This document shows positions 1 to 9,355 of a stretch of DNA of 64,000 nt, one piece after another (the stretch's first letter is position 1; each line of letters opens with the position of its first letter). The notes beneath the pieces are model-generated. The model was not told where the DNA came from. It saw nothing but the letters and a program-made list of their open reading frames with translations, and did no database searches. The DNA is from Cohnella thailandensis. GTDB lineage: Bacteria > Bacillota > Bacilli > Paenibacillales > Paenibacillaceae. The DNA lies in the NCBI RefSeq assembly GCF_014212135.1, contig NZ_JACJVQ010000028.1:124001-188000 (forward strand). The letters run 5' to 3'. Made by a program: the position numbers and the translations under genes.

Positions 1-1200
1 AGCGTAGCTGGATCTGTATATCAAGGTAGCGTTGACAATGTTGGCGTAGCTGGTATTGTTGATCCTAATGATAACACGGTTGCGACTTATACGGTCGGCT
101 GGCGTTCGGGTTCGTTCCTGAACACTACTGCGATCTTTAAGGGCTATAAGGACCTGGTTGGCAATACGGGTTCCAACTTCTCCGCAGCAATTACGCTGAC
201 GCTTGACACTGGCAACCCAACGGTTGCGAGCGCGCTGTATGACGGTACTTATCTTGCAATCAAATTCAACGAAGCTCTGAGCACTGTTGACACTACCAAG
301 ACTCTGACCGTTAAGTACACGAACTCGAACAACGTTGTAACGTACCCGAACATTTCGCTGGCTAGTGCAACGATTGGCTATGACGTTAACAACGACGGCG
401 ATGTAACTGATTCCGGCGAGAACTTCTACCTCCGCGTAGCTGCTTCTCTGAGCAACGGTACTTATTCCATCACGGTACCAAGCAGCTCTGTATACGATAA
501 GGCTGCTTCTGCCCATGGCAATGACTCCGGCACTGTGTCTCTGACTGTGTCTTCGAGCACGACGTCTGGCAGCGTTACGGTGACTGTTTACACGAACGGT
601 CTGAGCACTGACACTGCACATTATGACGGCACGCTCAAGAACAACCAAATCAAGTTTGACTTCAAGAACAAGAAGCTGACGACTGCTGCTCTGGATAAGT
701 CCAAGTTCCTGATCAACGGTGCTCCATTGCCGGCTGACGCTAACCTGTACTTCTTGGGCGACACGAATGTCGTTATTGCTGAACTGCCAAACGGCGCTAT
801 TCCGGTTAACGGATACCGCACGATCAAGGTAGTTAACATTGTTGACGAGAACGGCAACACGCTGTCCAGCACGCTTGCTGACGTTCAACAAACGGTTTAC
901 ATGAAGGAAAACCTCAAGCCTGTTGCTCAATCCGTTTCGGTTGTTAGCGACACGCAAATCGCTGTGACCTTCAGCGAAACGCTTGGCACTCTGCCTAGCA
1001 CGCTTGCTAGCGGTTTGACGGTTAAGGTTAACGATGTTTCTGTTACGATCACTAGCTGGAACGTTTCGGATAATGTTCTTTACCTGAACGCTACTAGCGC
1101 ACCGTTCTCTGCTTCCAAGACTACTTCTGTAGCTGTTTCTGGTTCCAGCATCGTTGATACTAACGGTAACACGGTTGCTGACGGCACGGTAACGAAGTAA
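1..1200 (+). CDS. C-terminal part of a large Ig-repeat surface (S-layer-like) protein
   Basis: The frame is open from base 1 and ends with TAA at 1198-1200, so only the last 399 residues are present. The sequence is Thr/Ser/Val/Asn-rich and built of beta-sandwich (Big/SwmB-type) repeats with phrases such as LAIKFNEALS and IAVTFSETLG followed by a variable strand and a DTNGN turn. No SLH motifs occur at this end, so any wall anchor would be N-terminal. Codon choice is strongly restricted (GTT, GCT, AAC, ACG, CTG), as in highly expressed genes, which fits an S-layer or major surface protein. A strong terminator follows directly. The S-layer assignment is an inference: the family is clear only at the level of Ig-like surface repeats. 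Confidence 0.75.
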   Translation, partial: SVAGSVYQGSVDNVGVAGIVDPNDNTVATYTVGWRSGSFLNTTAIFKGYKDLVGNTGSNFSAAITLTLDTGNPTVASALYDGTYLAIKFNEALSTVDTTKTLTVKYTNSNNVVTYPNISLASATIGYDVNNDGDVTDSGENFYLRVAASLSNGTYSITVPSSSVYDKAASAHGNDSGTVSLTVSSSTTSGSVTVTVYTNGLSTDTAHYDGTLKNNQIKFDFKNKKLTTAALDKSKFLINGAPLPADANLYFLGDTNVVIAELPNGAIPVNGYRTIKVVNIVDENGNTLSSTLADVQQTVYMKENLKPVAQSVSVVSDTQIAVTFSETLGTLPSTLASGLTVKVNDVSVTITSWNVSDNVLYLNATSAPFSASKTTSVAVSGSSIVDTNGNTVADGTVTK

Positions 1201-1213
1201 TCAACTGCCTTAC

Positions 1214-1246
1214 AAAAAGAGCAAACCTTAGGGTTTGCTCTTTTTT
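1214..1246 (+). terminator. Rho-independent terminator after the Ig-repeat protein
   Basis: A perfect stem of about 14 bp (1214-1227 with 1232-1245, loop TTAG) ends in a T-run, 14 bases after the stop codon. Confidence 0.92.
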
Positions 1247-1417
1247 ATTTCTATAAAGGTAGCAAGTTTAGCTGAGAATCATTATTCTTTATTGATAATT
1301 TAGCAACTATTAGGAGGAATCTTGCGTCTAAATATTAAAGAATATTCAGCTTGGATTCATCTTCTGTTCATGTTCAGAAGCTATACTTGTCTTAATGAGA
1401 ATAGGGAGGATTACATA

Positions 1418-3550
1418 ATGAGAAGCCAAACCAAGAAAAACAGGTTACTGCTAGGAGTGACGAGCGTTGTCCTGGCGACGGCTCCGTTCTTCTCTGCAGC
1501 CGAAGCTGCTATGGTTACAACAACAGTACCGGCTATTACGGCTGTTTCTAAAGTTGTAAAACCTATTTATCTAAATGCGAAGAGCTATATTAATTTGGTG
1601 GACGTGAGCCTGGCTCCAGCTGACAATGGGCAAACAGCGGCCTTTAGGCTCAGCGTGTATAATGGCTCCACTGCGGTGTTAGATCTATCCGATTATTTGC
1701 TCCAACTAACGAACACGGCTGGAAGCAGTTATACATTAAAAACAGCATCAGCTGACAGCTTGACGGCTAAGATTGCACCGGGTTCGAAGGTGTTCATTAC
1801 TCTATATGCATCTGTCGGAGAGTCGACCAAGCTATCTGATTTGAAATTTCGGGTTAGCAAGTTCGACTTCAGTTCAGCCGGATATGTCAAAGGAATCGGA
1901 AGCTTTACGTTCCCGACCACTTATACGAATATTGTAGGCGTAGGTTCTTACAAGGCCTTGTACTACAACAATACGACGTTAAACACTAAGGTGTACACGG
2001 CGTCCGTTGGCGCATCCGGAGAGAATAACTATGTGAATATCAACTTCGTCTATAATAATACGGGAAAGAATGCCGTAACGCTTAGCAAGTATAAATATTA
2101 TATTATGACAAACGAAGGAATTATTTACCAAGCAACAACAGAAGAAGAGGATATTACGATTGATCCTCTTGAACGCAAAGAGATTCAGTTGACGGCAACG
2201 GTTCCAGCGAGCCTGAAGACAACGGGCTGGAAGCTTCTTATCGTAAATGAATCCGATGCTGCGGCGAAGCTTCCGGTCGGTTCTTACCAGCTAAGTTTCA
2301 GCGGGGCTCCTATCGCGACTAGCACCGATAGCTTTACTTATTCTAACACGAACGGTAAATATCAATTTAAACTGGCCAAGCTTCTCCGAGAACCAATGGA
2401 TAGCAAGGATATTCTGGCGGCTAGAATTCGAATTACGAACCAAGGTACCGTATCGGCCGATCTTCCGAACATTTCTGGATATTTCTACTTAGATGATAAA
2501 GTGAAACTCGATTTTAAGACGGTTGCTTCCAGTAACCAATTTGGGTTAAATGCCGGCGGCTATGTAGACGTTGATGTTTATGCAACGCTTCCTGCGAATT
2601 ATTCATTCACCAAAGCCAGCATCATTGTAAACAATAAGACGGCTGCAGATACAACCGCCGTTAAGATTGGTCAACTAGGGACAACGTCCGCCCAAACGAG
2701 TCTGCCGGTTAATACGTTTGATAAAGCGTATTCTATAGCGCGCGAAGGCAGCCAAATGACGGGGACGATTAATGGGGCAAAGGTGTACACGGGATTAAGT
2801 ACAAAGCTGTTCACGGTACAAATGGCTCTCGCCAGCGATGAGAAGCGATCTATCGACCCTGTGAACTTGACGGCCTACTTTATAAGCGATAATGATGAGA
2901 TCTTCCCAGCAACGATCTCCACGGGTACGGGCAAGGTTAATCCGCAAGGGAAGTCCCTTGTGACATTTAAAGCAAGCGTGCCACTGGGTTACGATACGTC
3001 GAAGCTTCGTTTAATCGTCGGCGAAGGCGTAACCGATACGGCATATACGACGGGAACTGCAATTGCGAATGCTTATGTTAATGGAGCCATATTTGCACTA
3101 CCTGCAGAACAAGGAGTAACGAACTCATATCAGAACTTGACTCTTTTACCATATAATCTGTCCATCAATACATTTACTCCAACCATCTTGGGGGATAATG
3201 TCAAACTTACCTTTAAGTACGACCTAAGCAAAGATACCAGCTATAACATCTATCCGACGGATACAAAGTACCTGATGACGGTTGTTGGAACCGATACGGA
3301 TGATGGAACGGAATATACGTATATATCCCAAGACCTTACAATAGAAGGCGATGGCGAGAGTGCTCTAACGGTAGGCGATGATAAGACCATTAGCTTTGAG
3401 AAGGCTAATCCTTATGGAGGAGTAGACAGCACTCTTAGGTTCACCGTACGCTTATATGAAGTGATTGATGGAGCTAAGAAGCTTGTGGCTGAAAGACCGA
3501 TGGGGTACTGGTTCCTTGATAATGATTGGACGCAAGAAGCATTAAGTTAA
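1418..3550 (+). CDS. Exported protein of about five tandem beta-sandwich repeats, unknown function
   Basis: This protein of 710 residues starts at ATG 1418, preceded by AGGGAGGA; the open frame begins upstream at a TTG (1322), but the RBS and signal peptide fit 1418. Residues 1-31 (MRSQTKKNRL... SAAEAA) form a typical signal peptide with an AXA-type cleavage site. The mature part holds roughly five diverged repeats of about 120 residues. Four show the same core: IAPGSKVFITLYASV, IDPLERKEIQLTATVP, LNAGGYVDVDVYATLP and VNPQGKSLVTFKASVP, each followed by a segment ending in hydrophobic LxxIV or similar. No SLH, LPXTG or catalytic motif is seen. I do not recognise the family. It sits between a surface-protein gene and glycosylation genes, suggesting a cell-surface role. 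Confidence 0.85.
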   Translation: MRSQTKKNRLLLGVTSVVLATAPFFSAAEAAMVTTTVPAITAVSKVVKPIYLNAKSYINLVDVSLAPADNGQTAAFRLSVYNGSTAVLDLSDYLLQLTNTAGSSYTLKTASADSLTAKIAPGSKVFITLYASVGESTKLSDLKFRVSKFDFSSAGYVKGIGSFTFPTTYTNIVGVGSYKALYYNNTTLNTKVYTASVGASGENNYVNINFVYNNTGKNAVTLSKYKYYIMTNEGIIYQATTEEEDITIDPLERKEIQLTATVPASLKTTGWKLLIVNESDAAAKLPVGSYQLSFSGAPIATSTDSFTYSNTNGKYQFKLAKLLREPMDSKDILAARIRITNQGTVSADLPNISGYFYLDDKVKLDFKTVASSNQFGLNAGGYVDVDVYATLPANYSFTKASIIVNNKTAADTTAVKIGQLGTTSAQTSLPVNTFDKAYSIAREGSQMTGTINGAKVYTGLSTKLFTVQMALASDEKRSIDPVNLTAYFISDNDEIFPATISTGTGKVNPQGKSLVTFKASVPLGYDTSKLRLIVGEGVTDTAYTTGTAIANAYVNGAIFALPAEQGVTNSYQNLTLLPYNLSINTFTPTILGDNVKLTFKYDLSKDTSYNIYPTDTKYLMTVVGTDTDDGTEYTYISQDLTIEGDGESALTVGDDKTISFEKANPYGGVDSTLRFTVRLYEVIDGAKKLVAERPMGYWFLDNDWTQEALS

Positions 3551-3563
3551 AACAAATTATAAG

Positions 3564-3596
3564 AAAGCACCGATGTTATTGACATCGGTGCTTTTT
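3564..3596 (+). terminator. Rho-independent terminator
   Basis: A 13-bp perfect stem (3564-3576 with 3582-3594, loop TATTG) is followed by a T-run, 13 bases after the preceding stop codon. Confidence 0.92.
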
Positions 3597-3625
3597 CATA
3601 ATTCGTCAAAATCCCCGGTAAACTG

Positions 3626-3634
3626 TGATATAAT
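3626..3634 (+). promoter_or_regulatory. Extended -10 promoter (TGATATAAT) for the glycosylation genes
   Basis: TG-N-TATAAT lies about 30 bases upstream of the RBS of the next gene and just after a terminator. No good -35 box is present at the usual distance, which is tolerated by extended -10 promoters. Confidence 0.6.
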
Positions 3635-3669
3635 ATTAATTATTTATCAGTTTCGGAAGGAGAGGGCCG

Positions 3670-5172
3670 ATGAACCTGAATCCACCGGCTAAGCTTCTCC
3701 GCGGGCGTGCCAATATCGATGAGATGGAAGTTATGGCTAGAATAAATGCCCGTTCACATACCAAAGTGAAATGGATCCAAAGCGGCTTATTTATCCTTGA
3801 GTTCATTATCTACTTAATGAGCTATTTTATGTTGTTTATATATAAGGTTCTCCCCGAATACAAAGAGTCTTCGGTAAATCAAATCTTGAATTGGGGCAAG
3901 CAAATCCCCGTGTTAGATGATTATCTTATATTCTTTATTTGCTATATAGGATTATTCTTCTTATCCCTATATCAGAAGCAATACTATAAGCTAGATAAGG
4001 AGTATAGTATATCCGATGAACTTGGTAAAATCATAAGCACCGCCTTTATTTGCTTCTTAATCACGATAGGCATTTCTTTTCTGCTCAAAAATACAATGAC
4101 GTATTCAAGATTCGTGCTTCTCTCTTTCGTAGTCTTGGTCATTGTAGAAGCGGGCTTGTTCCGTCAAATAAGAAAGAGTCTTTTAATTCAACTTAAGAAA
4201 AAAGGGGTCATAAACCAAAATATTCTTATAATCGGAGCCGGAAGAGTAGGGCACCAATTGAAGAGCCAAATGGATAAAGCTCAAACGGGTGCCGCGATAG
4301 TTGGATTTCTAGATGATAAAGAAACTGGTCAAGAGATAATCGGAGAGATAAAAGACCTAGAATCTATCCTGATTAGAAATCGAATCGATATTCTCTATAT
4401 TACGATTCCATCCGCTCGAGATAAGATAAATTCTTTGTTAAGTCGCATTTATAAATACCAGGTCGACATCCGCATCATCCCGGAGCATTTTGATCACATT
4501 AGTTCCATATACGAATACCGCCATGACTTTGAATTTCCATGTCTTCAGATCGTAAAGACACCATTAAGAGGATTAAATTTATTAGTCAAAAGATTCATGG
4601 ACATCAGTTTATCGGCCATAGGAATTGCACTGATTTCACCCTTATTGGTTGCCGTAGCTATAAGTATAAAAGCAACGACTAAAGGTCCAGTCCTTTATAA
4701 ACAGAAGAGAATAGGCAAGAATTCATTGCCCTTCATGATGTATAAGTTCCGAACCATGGTCGTCAATGCGGATGAGATGAAGAAGCGATTGATGAGCAAG
4801 AATGAGGCTTCAGGTCCTGTGTTCAAAATGAAAAATGATCCGAGGGTCACCCGAATTGGAGCATTCCTTCGCAAATATTCGATAGACGAGCTGCCTCAAT
4901 TGATCAACGTACTGCGAGGCGATATGAGCTTAATCGGTCCTAGACCCCCATTGCCGGAAGAAGCCGAACGTTATACGGATCAGCATTGGAGAAGGATGGA
5001 TGTTCGTCCTGGAATGACGGGACTTTGGCAAGTTAGCGGCAGAAGCGATCTTACCTTCGACGAATGGGTGGATCTAGACATACAGTATATTGAACATTGG
5101 AGTCTAGGGCTTGAATTGAAGATATTGGTGAAGACGGTTCCGGTTGTGCTCAAGGGCAGCGGGGCATATTGA
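3670..5172 (+). CDS. Polyprenyl-phosphate sugar-1-phosphate transferase (WbaP/WsfP type)
   Basis: This 500-residue polyisoprenyl-phosphate hexose-1-phosphate transferase starts glycan assembly by moving a sugar phosphate from a UDP-sugar to undecaprenyl phosphate. The N-terminal part (about 25-165) has four membrane spans, followed by a nucleotide-binding-like domain with IIGAGRVGHQL near residue 195, then a C-terminal bacterial sugar transferase domain from about residue 305. That domain carries a membrane re-entrant segment, MMYKFRTM, IDELPQLINVLRGDMSLIGPRP and VRPGMTGLWQVSGR. RBS GGAAGGAGAGG precedes ATG 3670. The next gene follows after 13 bases. In Paenibacillus and Geobacillus S-layer glycan loci the analogous enzymes are WsfP and WsaP; the sugar specificity cannot be read from the sequence. 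Confidence 0.93.
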   Translation: MNLNPPAKLLRGRANIDEMEVMARINARSHTKVKWIQSGLFILEFIIYLMSYFMLFIYKVLPEYKESSVNQILNWGKQIPVLDDYLIFFICYIGLFFLSLYQKQYYKLDKEYSISDELGKIISTAFICFLITIGISFLLKNTMTYSRFVLLSFVVLVIVEAGLFRQIRKSLLIQLKKKGVINQNILIIGAGRVGHQLKSQMDKAQTGAAIVGFLDDKETGQEIIGEIKDLESILIRNRIDILYITIPSARDKINSLLSRIYKYQVDIRIIPEHFDHISSIYEYRHDFEFPCLQIVKTPLRGLNLLVKRFMDISLSAIGIALISPLLVAVAISIKATTKGPVLYKQKRIGKNSLPFMMYKFRTMVVNADEMKKRLMSKNEASGPVFKMKNDPRVTRIGAFLRKYSIDELPQLINVLRGDMSLIGPRPPLPEEAERYTDQHWRRMDVRPGMTGLWQVSGRSDLTFDEWVDLDIQYIEHWSLGLELKILVKTVPVVLKGSGAY

Positions 5173-5185
5173 GGAGGAAGACGAG

Positions 5186-7429
5186 TTGGCAAGTAAGCAA
5201 AAGAAACAAACGGCACAGCTCCAAAAAAAAAGTGTCGGGACTTGGGAATGGCTTGCATTTCTCATGTTTGGGATATTCATGGTCCTTTGGCCATTTCAGT
5301 ACGGTTTTTTTAACGGTGCAGGGCTGCATTCAGACACGCAATTTTTCTTCGAGAAGAAAATCTATTATGGAATTCTTCTTGGCATTCCTATCTTGCTTTT
5401 GGTTATTGCTAAGTTCATTCGAGCTGAGAAGTGGGAGCAGAGGCATCTTATTGCCTTAATTGGTTTTGCATTGCCACTGCTCTATTGGATTAACTCCTTT
5501 AGGGCGGAAACCGCGTATATGAATAAAATTTCTTTGCACAACTCCATCATGTTGTATGCGTTCTTTGTAATGGGGATATTGATTTCCGGTTCCGTTCCAA
5601 CCCTTAAGAGATTGATTCATTTCTATTACGGCATCGGCAGTCTAGTCGTGGTTTATAGCTTTGGTTACCTTTTCGGCAACCGATATCGTATGGATGCATT
5701 GGTTTTTAGCGATGAGGTACGGCTTACCTCTATCTTCACCTATGCTAATGCATATGCGGCCTTTCTCATAACCTTGTTACTAATAACGGTTTACCAATTG
5801 ACAAGCGTAACGAAACGTTCCATTCAGTTGGCTTATGCCATTATGCTGGTTCCCATCTGCGTCTCCCTTCTACTTACCTTATCACGCGGAGCTATGCTTA
5901 TGCTTCCCGTGATAGCGATTGTTGCTCTCCTTCTAGTTAATTTGAGAAGACAACTGCTTATCCTAATATATGTTGTAATTGCTTTTATTCTCTCGCTATC
6001 TATTCAATCTTCTCTCTCCGACAAGGGATTGGCCGTTTACAATCGAATCCAGGCTTCATTGTCGGCAAGCCAACCTGTTAAGACGGTATCTTTCTTCTCT
6101 AGCGACTCGATTTTTGGATGGCTGCAGGTTGCAGCTGTTGCTGTCATCATGATGGCAATCGTCTATGTAATATCTAAATATAATGAGAAAGTCCGACTGG
6201 AAAAGTGGAACCGAAAGCTAGCTCAACTTTATATCCCGGTCATCCTAGTTATTGTTTCGATAGCCGGATTTGTTTCACTTCGGGCAGGTCTGCTTAATTC
6301 CATATTGCCTAAACAGCTCAGCGAACGGTTAAATAATTTCTCCTTTAATACCCATAGCGTGCTTGAACGCTTCACCTTTTATAAAGACTCTCTTACGCTT
6401 TGGAGAGAAAATAAGCTAATCGGAGGAGGAGGAGGGACATGGGAAGCTCTATATGACCGCTATCAGTCCTACCCTTATGTCAGTTCTCAGCCGCACAGTT
6501 ACTTAATCGATCTATTGCTCGACACGGGGTTGATTGGATTGCTCCTCGTAGCGGGAGGATTCCTTTATCTCATAGTAGCTTTTCTATATCAATTTTATAA
6601 AGGCAAAATTAACGAGCGCAACGACTACCTGTTGTTCTTGCTACTTCCATTGAGCATCCTTCTTCATAGCGTGATCGATTTTGAGATGACCTATTCTTTC
6701 TTTGCCATACTCGTATTCTTCTGTATTGGCGTATTGGCTGGGCAGCAAAGGAAAGAGATTTTCGCAAACAGGAAGTCGGCAGAACATAACGGAGCAAAGT
6801 ATGGCATGGTCGCGCTTTGGGCGGTCTTGGCGATATATTTGCTGATCGGAACCGCGAACGCTTTTACTGCCAATTCCAAATATACGAAGAGCCTTGAAAT
6901 GCTGTATGCGCAAATGCCATTCAATCAACTAACGGATGAGCTGGAAGCTGGATTAAAAAGGGTGCCGGGACATCCGTTTATTCTCAAGCAGCTGGCAGCT
7001 AATTATACGGGGGCTTTTACCCAAACCGGAGAGCAGAGTTATGAGACAAACGCTCAAAAGTATACGAACCAGCTGATTTCAGCCGAACCGAATTCGAACT
7101 TGTCAATCAAAGCTCAGTATAGCCTTGCGACAGCATTGAAGGATCAGACAGCGGCGAATCAAGCAATGGAAGATGCGATGTCCAAGTTTCCCTATGAAAT
7201 AAGCTATTATGAACAAGCAATAAAGGATCGCTTTCAACAGTGGTTAACCTATCAAGCTGCAAACGACTCCAATAACCAACAGGCGGAAGAGACCGCCATT
7301 CGCGAGATCGTGAGTCTCCATGATGAGCGTGCGCAGGAGCTGACTAAACTATCCAAGAAGATCGTTTACATTCGCACATTTACGTGGAGTGAGGAGACCA
7401 AAGCTATTCTAGAACAACTTAAAATCTAG
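5186..7429 (+). CDS. O-antigen ligase / Wzy_C-family membrane protein with TPR-like tail; candidate O-oligosaccharyltransferase
   Basis: The start is taken as TTG 5186 after GAGGAGGA, giving 747 residues; the open frame continues upstream inside the previous gene. About 12 hydrophobic segments occupy residues 20-600. The long extracytoplasmic loop contains FTFYKDSLTLW and then GGGGGTWEALY and SSQPHSYLIDLLLDTGLIG (His near residue 435), the signature region of Wzy_C/WaaL-type enzymes. The last 150 residues are soluble, helical and TPR-like. Directly downstream of the phosphoglycosyl transferase and near an abundant surface protein, it matches the position of WsfB-type enzymes that move lipid-linked glycan onto S-layer protein. 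Polymerase activity is the alternative. A nine-A run at 5223-5231 near the start is slippage-prone. Confidence 0.82.
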   Translation: MASKQKKQTAQLQKKSVGTWEWLAFLMFGIFMVLWPFQYGFFNGAGLHSDTQFFFEKKIYYGILLGIPILLLVIAKFIRAEKWEQRHLIALIGFALPLLYWINSFRAETAYMNKISLHNSIMLYAFFVMGILISGSVPTLKRLIHFYYGIGSLVVVYSFGYLFGNRYRMDALVFSDEVRLTSIFTYANAYAAFLITLLLITVYQLTSVTKRSIQLAYAIMLVPICVSLLLTLSRGAMLMLPVIAIVALLLVNLRRQLLILIYVVIAFILSLSIQSSLSDKGLAVYNRIQASLSASQPVKTVSFFSSDSIFGWLQVAAVAVIMMAIVYVISKYNEKVRLEKWNRKLAQLYIPVILVIVSIAGFVSLRAGLLNSILPKQLSERLNNFSFNTHSVLERFTFYKDSLTLWRENKLIGGGGGTWEALYDRYQSYPYVSSQPHSYLIDLLLDTGLIGLLLVAGGFLYLIVAFLYQFYKGKINERNDYLLFLLLPLSILLHSVIDFEMTYSFFAILVFFCIGVLAGQQRKEIFANRKSAEHNGAKYGMVALWAVLAIYLLIGTANAFTANSKYTKSLEMLYAQMPFNQLTDELEAGLKRVPGHPFILKQLAANYTGAFTQTGEQSYETNAQKYTNQLISAEPNSNLSIKAQYSLATALKDQTAANQAMEDAMSKFPYEISYYEQAIKDRFQQWLTYQAANDSNNQQAEETAIREIVSLHDERAQELTKLSKKIVYIRTFTWSEETKAILEQLKI

Positions 7430-7472
7430 CGAAGCAACGCTTATTAAGGTAACGAGAGAGGAGAATAACCGG

Positions 7473-7952
7473 ATGCGTAAAAATATGAAAATTCTCAGTG
7501 CAGCAATCGTAGCAGCAAGCTTACTTGCGGGAGTGGGATACTACCAAACCGCAATGGCAGATAGCAGCACTACTTCCCCTGGAAGCACGAACGATCCGAT
7601 CGTAACGAAGAGCTATGTCGATCAGAAAATATCGGAGGCGCTTGGGACGGGAACCGGAGCCGACTCGGGCACATCGTCCTCTAAACTTGAGGTTGTTACC
7701 GTCCCGATAGGGAAGAAGCTCATCGTGGAGGATGGAGGAGAGGTCATCGTCAGAGCTGGCAAGGCCATCGCCTATAGTCCCGATGTCAACGGACTATCCG
7801 ACTTGACCGATGGGTTGGATATTGCTCCGGGCAAGGCCGTTGCCAATAACCATCTTATTCTCTTCCCTCGTGCTGGAAGGGGAGTGGAGGCAGATCCGGC
7901 CCAGAAGAACGGCCTTACGGTTCTAGTAAGAGGGAAGTATAATATCCAGTAA
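7473..7952 (+). CDS. Small exported protein, unknown function
   Basis: This protein of 159 residues has a clear signal peptide (MRKNMKILSAAIVAASLLAG...AMA-DSS). A Ser/Thr/Gly-rich stretch follows, then TKSYVDQKISEAL and a short beta-rich domain containing VPIGKKLIVEDGGEVIVRAG and ending in KNGLTVLVRGKYNIQ. RBS GAGAGGAG is well placed. It follows the ligase-like gene by 43 bases and looks cotranscribed, so it may be an accessory to surface glycan attachment or a surface protein itself. I do not recognise the family. Confidence 0.75.
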   Translation: MRKNMKILSAAIVAASLLAGVGYYQTAMADSSTTSPGSTNDPIVTKSYVDQKISEALGTGTGADSGTSSSKLEVVTVPIGKKLIVEDGGEVIVRAGKAIAYSPDVNGLSDLTDGLDIAPGKAVANNHLILFPRAGRGVEADPAQKNGLTVLVRGKYNIQ

Positions 7953-8000
7953 ATTACCTCCTAGCATTCAACAAAATAAGTCAATAACTGTGTGCATTCA

Positions 8001-8009
8001 TGGTATAAT
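8001..8009 (+). promoter_or_regulatory. Extended -10 promoter (TGGTATAAT) for the ABC-dependent glycan cluster
   Basis: TG-N-TATAAT lies 56 bases before the first gene of the cluster, in an intergenic gap of 113 bases. The -35 region is weak (TCAATA at 17 bases). Confidence 0.6.
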
Positions 8010-8065
8010 GTTTAATAATGTGCTTGAGCGAGACTAGTAAATGAAATCGGCGGTGCGCGCAGTTC

Positions 8066-9355
8066 ATGAAGTCCTTAATCTATCGAGTAATCTATAAACT
8101 GGCCATCTCGATGAAGAAGTTCTTGTTGCCCTTTATTCCCCAATCCATGCGGAAGAAACTTAAGCGAAGGGTTCTAGATAAAGCTTTTAATTTACAAGAG
8201 TTAGATATACGTTCTTTGAATTCTCCCTCAATGAATATCGACGGAATCAATTTGATTGGTTACGTCAGAGCGGAGATGGGATTAGGCGAATCGAGCCGAA
8301 TCGCTGCCAAGTGCTTAGAGACCACATCGACTCCTTTCGTGATGATGAATTTTGTTGGCACGAATACAGCCAGAATGACGGACTTAACTTGGCAGCACAA
8401 AGAAGTCGAGAAGCCGGAATATAATCTGAACATCTTCCATATCAACGCCGAGCAGATGATCGAGGTGTACACTCACTTCGGTCCCTCTTTGTTCGAGGGA
8501 AGATATAATATTGGTTATTGGCACTGGGAATTGCCCGAATTCCCCGATGACTGGCTGGACGGATTCAAGTTCGTCAACGAGGTTTGGGTCCCCACCGCTT
8601 TCGTGGCCGAATCCGTATCTGCCAAGAGCAATGTACCGGTCGTGGTCATCCCCCATGGTATCGAAGTCAGATTCGACGAACCTCGCGATCGTTCCTACTT
8701 CAACTTGCCGGAAGAGATGTTCCTGTTCTTAACCATGTATGACGTGAAGAGCTTCCAAGAACGCAAAAACCCGATCGCTTCCATAGAGGCATTCCAGAAG
8801 GCGTTTGAGCCGACAGACAGCCACGCTGGTCTTGTTGTCAAAGTAAACAACGCTCATTCCAATAAGGAAGACATGAAGCGTTTGTTGTCCATAACTCAGG
8901 GCTATCCGAACATTTTTATTTTAAATGAGACGTTAAGCCGAAATGATACGAACGCGCTGATAGCGTGTACGGACAGCTATATTTCTCTTCATCGAAGCGA
9001 GGGTTTCGGACTCGGCTTGGCGGAAGCAATGTACTTGGGTAAGCCGGCAATCGGTACCGGGTGGTCGGCTAACATCGACTTTATGAATGAACAGAATTCT
9101 TGCCTGGTTCAATATGAATTAATCCAAATCAACCAGGATTATGGACCCTATACATCGGGGCAATATTGGGCTGAACCCGATATTCAGCATGCAAGCGTCT
9201 ATATGAGTAGGCTGGTGAACGATCAAGGATATTATCAGGAAATTGCCGAGAACGGCAAACGTTCCATTCAGGATTATTTCTCTCCGCAAGCGGTCGGGAT
9301 TAAAGTCGAGAAACGCCTAAGCGAGATTCGCGACATACTGGGAGGCAGGCAATGA
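8066..9355 (+). CDS. Glycosyltransferase family 4 (GT-B) protein
   Basis: This 429-residue protein has a GT-B-like C-terminal half with HRSEGFGLGLAEAMYLGKPAIGTGWSANIDFM, shown here as SEGFGLGLAEAMYLGKP, the E-X7-E donor-binding motif of retaining family 4 transferases. The N-terminal half has INLIGYVRAEMGLGESSR and WHWELPEFPD, seen in a subgroup of polysaccharide glycosyltransferases. No signal peptide or membrane span is present, so it should act on the cytoplasmic face. The stop overlaps the manC start by four bases (ATGA), showing translational coupling. Donor could be GDP-mannose or its derivatives, judging from the neighbours. Confidence 0.88.
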   Translation: MKSLIYRVIYKLAISMKKFLLPFIPQSMRKKLKRRVLDKAFNLQELDIRSLNSPSMNIDGINLIGYVRAEMGLGESSRIAAKCLETTSTPFVMMNFVGTNTARMTDLTWQHKEVEKPEYNLNIFHINAEQMIEVYTHFGPSLFEGRYNIGYWHWELPEFPDDWLDGFKFVNEVWVPTAFVAESVSAKSNVPVVVIPHGIEVRFDEPRDRSYFNLPEEMFLFLTMYDVKSFQERKNPIASIEAFQKAFEPTDSHAGLVVKVNNAHSNKEDMKRLLSITQGYPNIFILNETLSRNDTNALIACTDSYISLHRSEGFGLGLAEAMYLGKPAIGTGWSANIDFMNEQNSCLVQYELIQINQDYGPYTSGQYWAEPDIQHASVYMSRLVNDQGYYQEIAENGKRSIQDYFSPQAVGIKVEKRLSEIRDILGGRQ

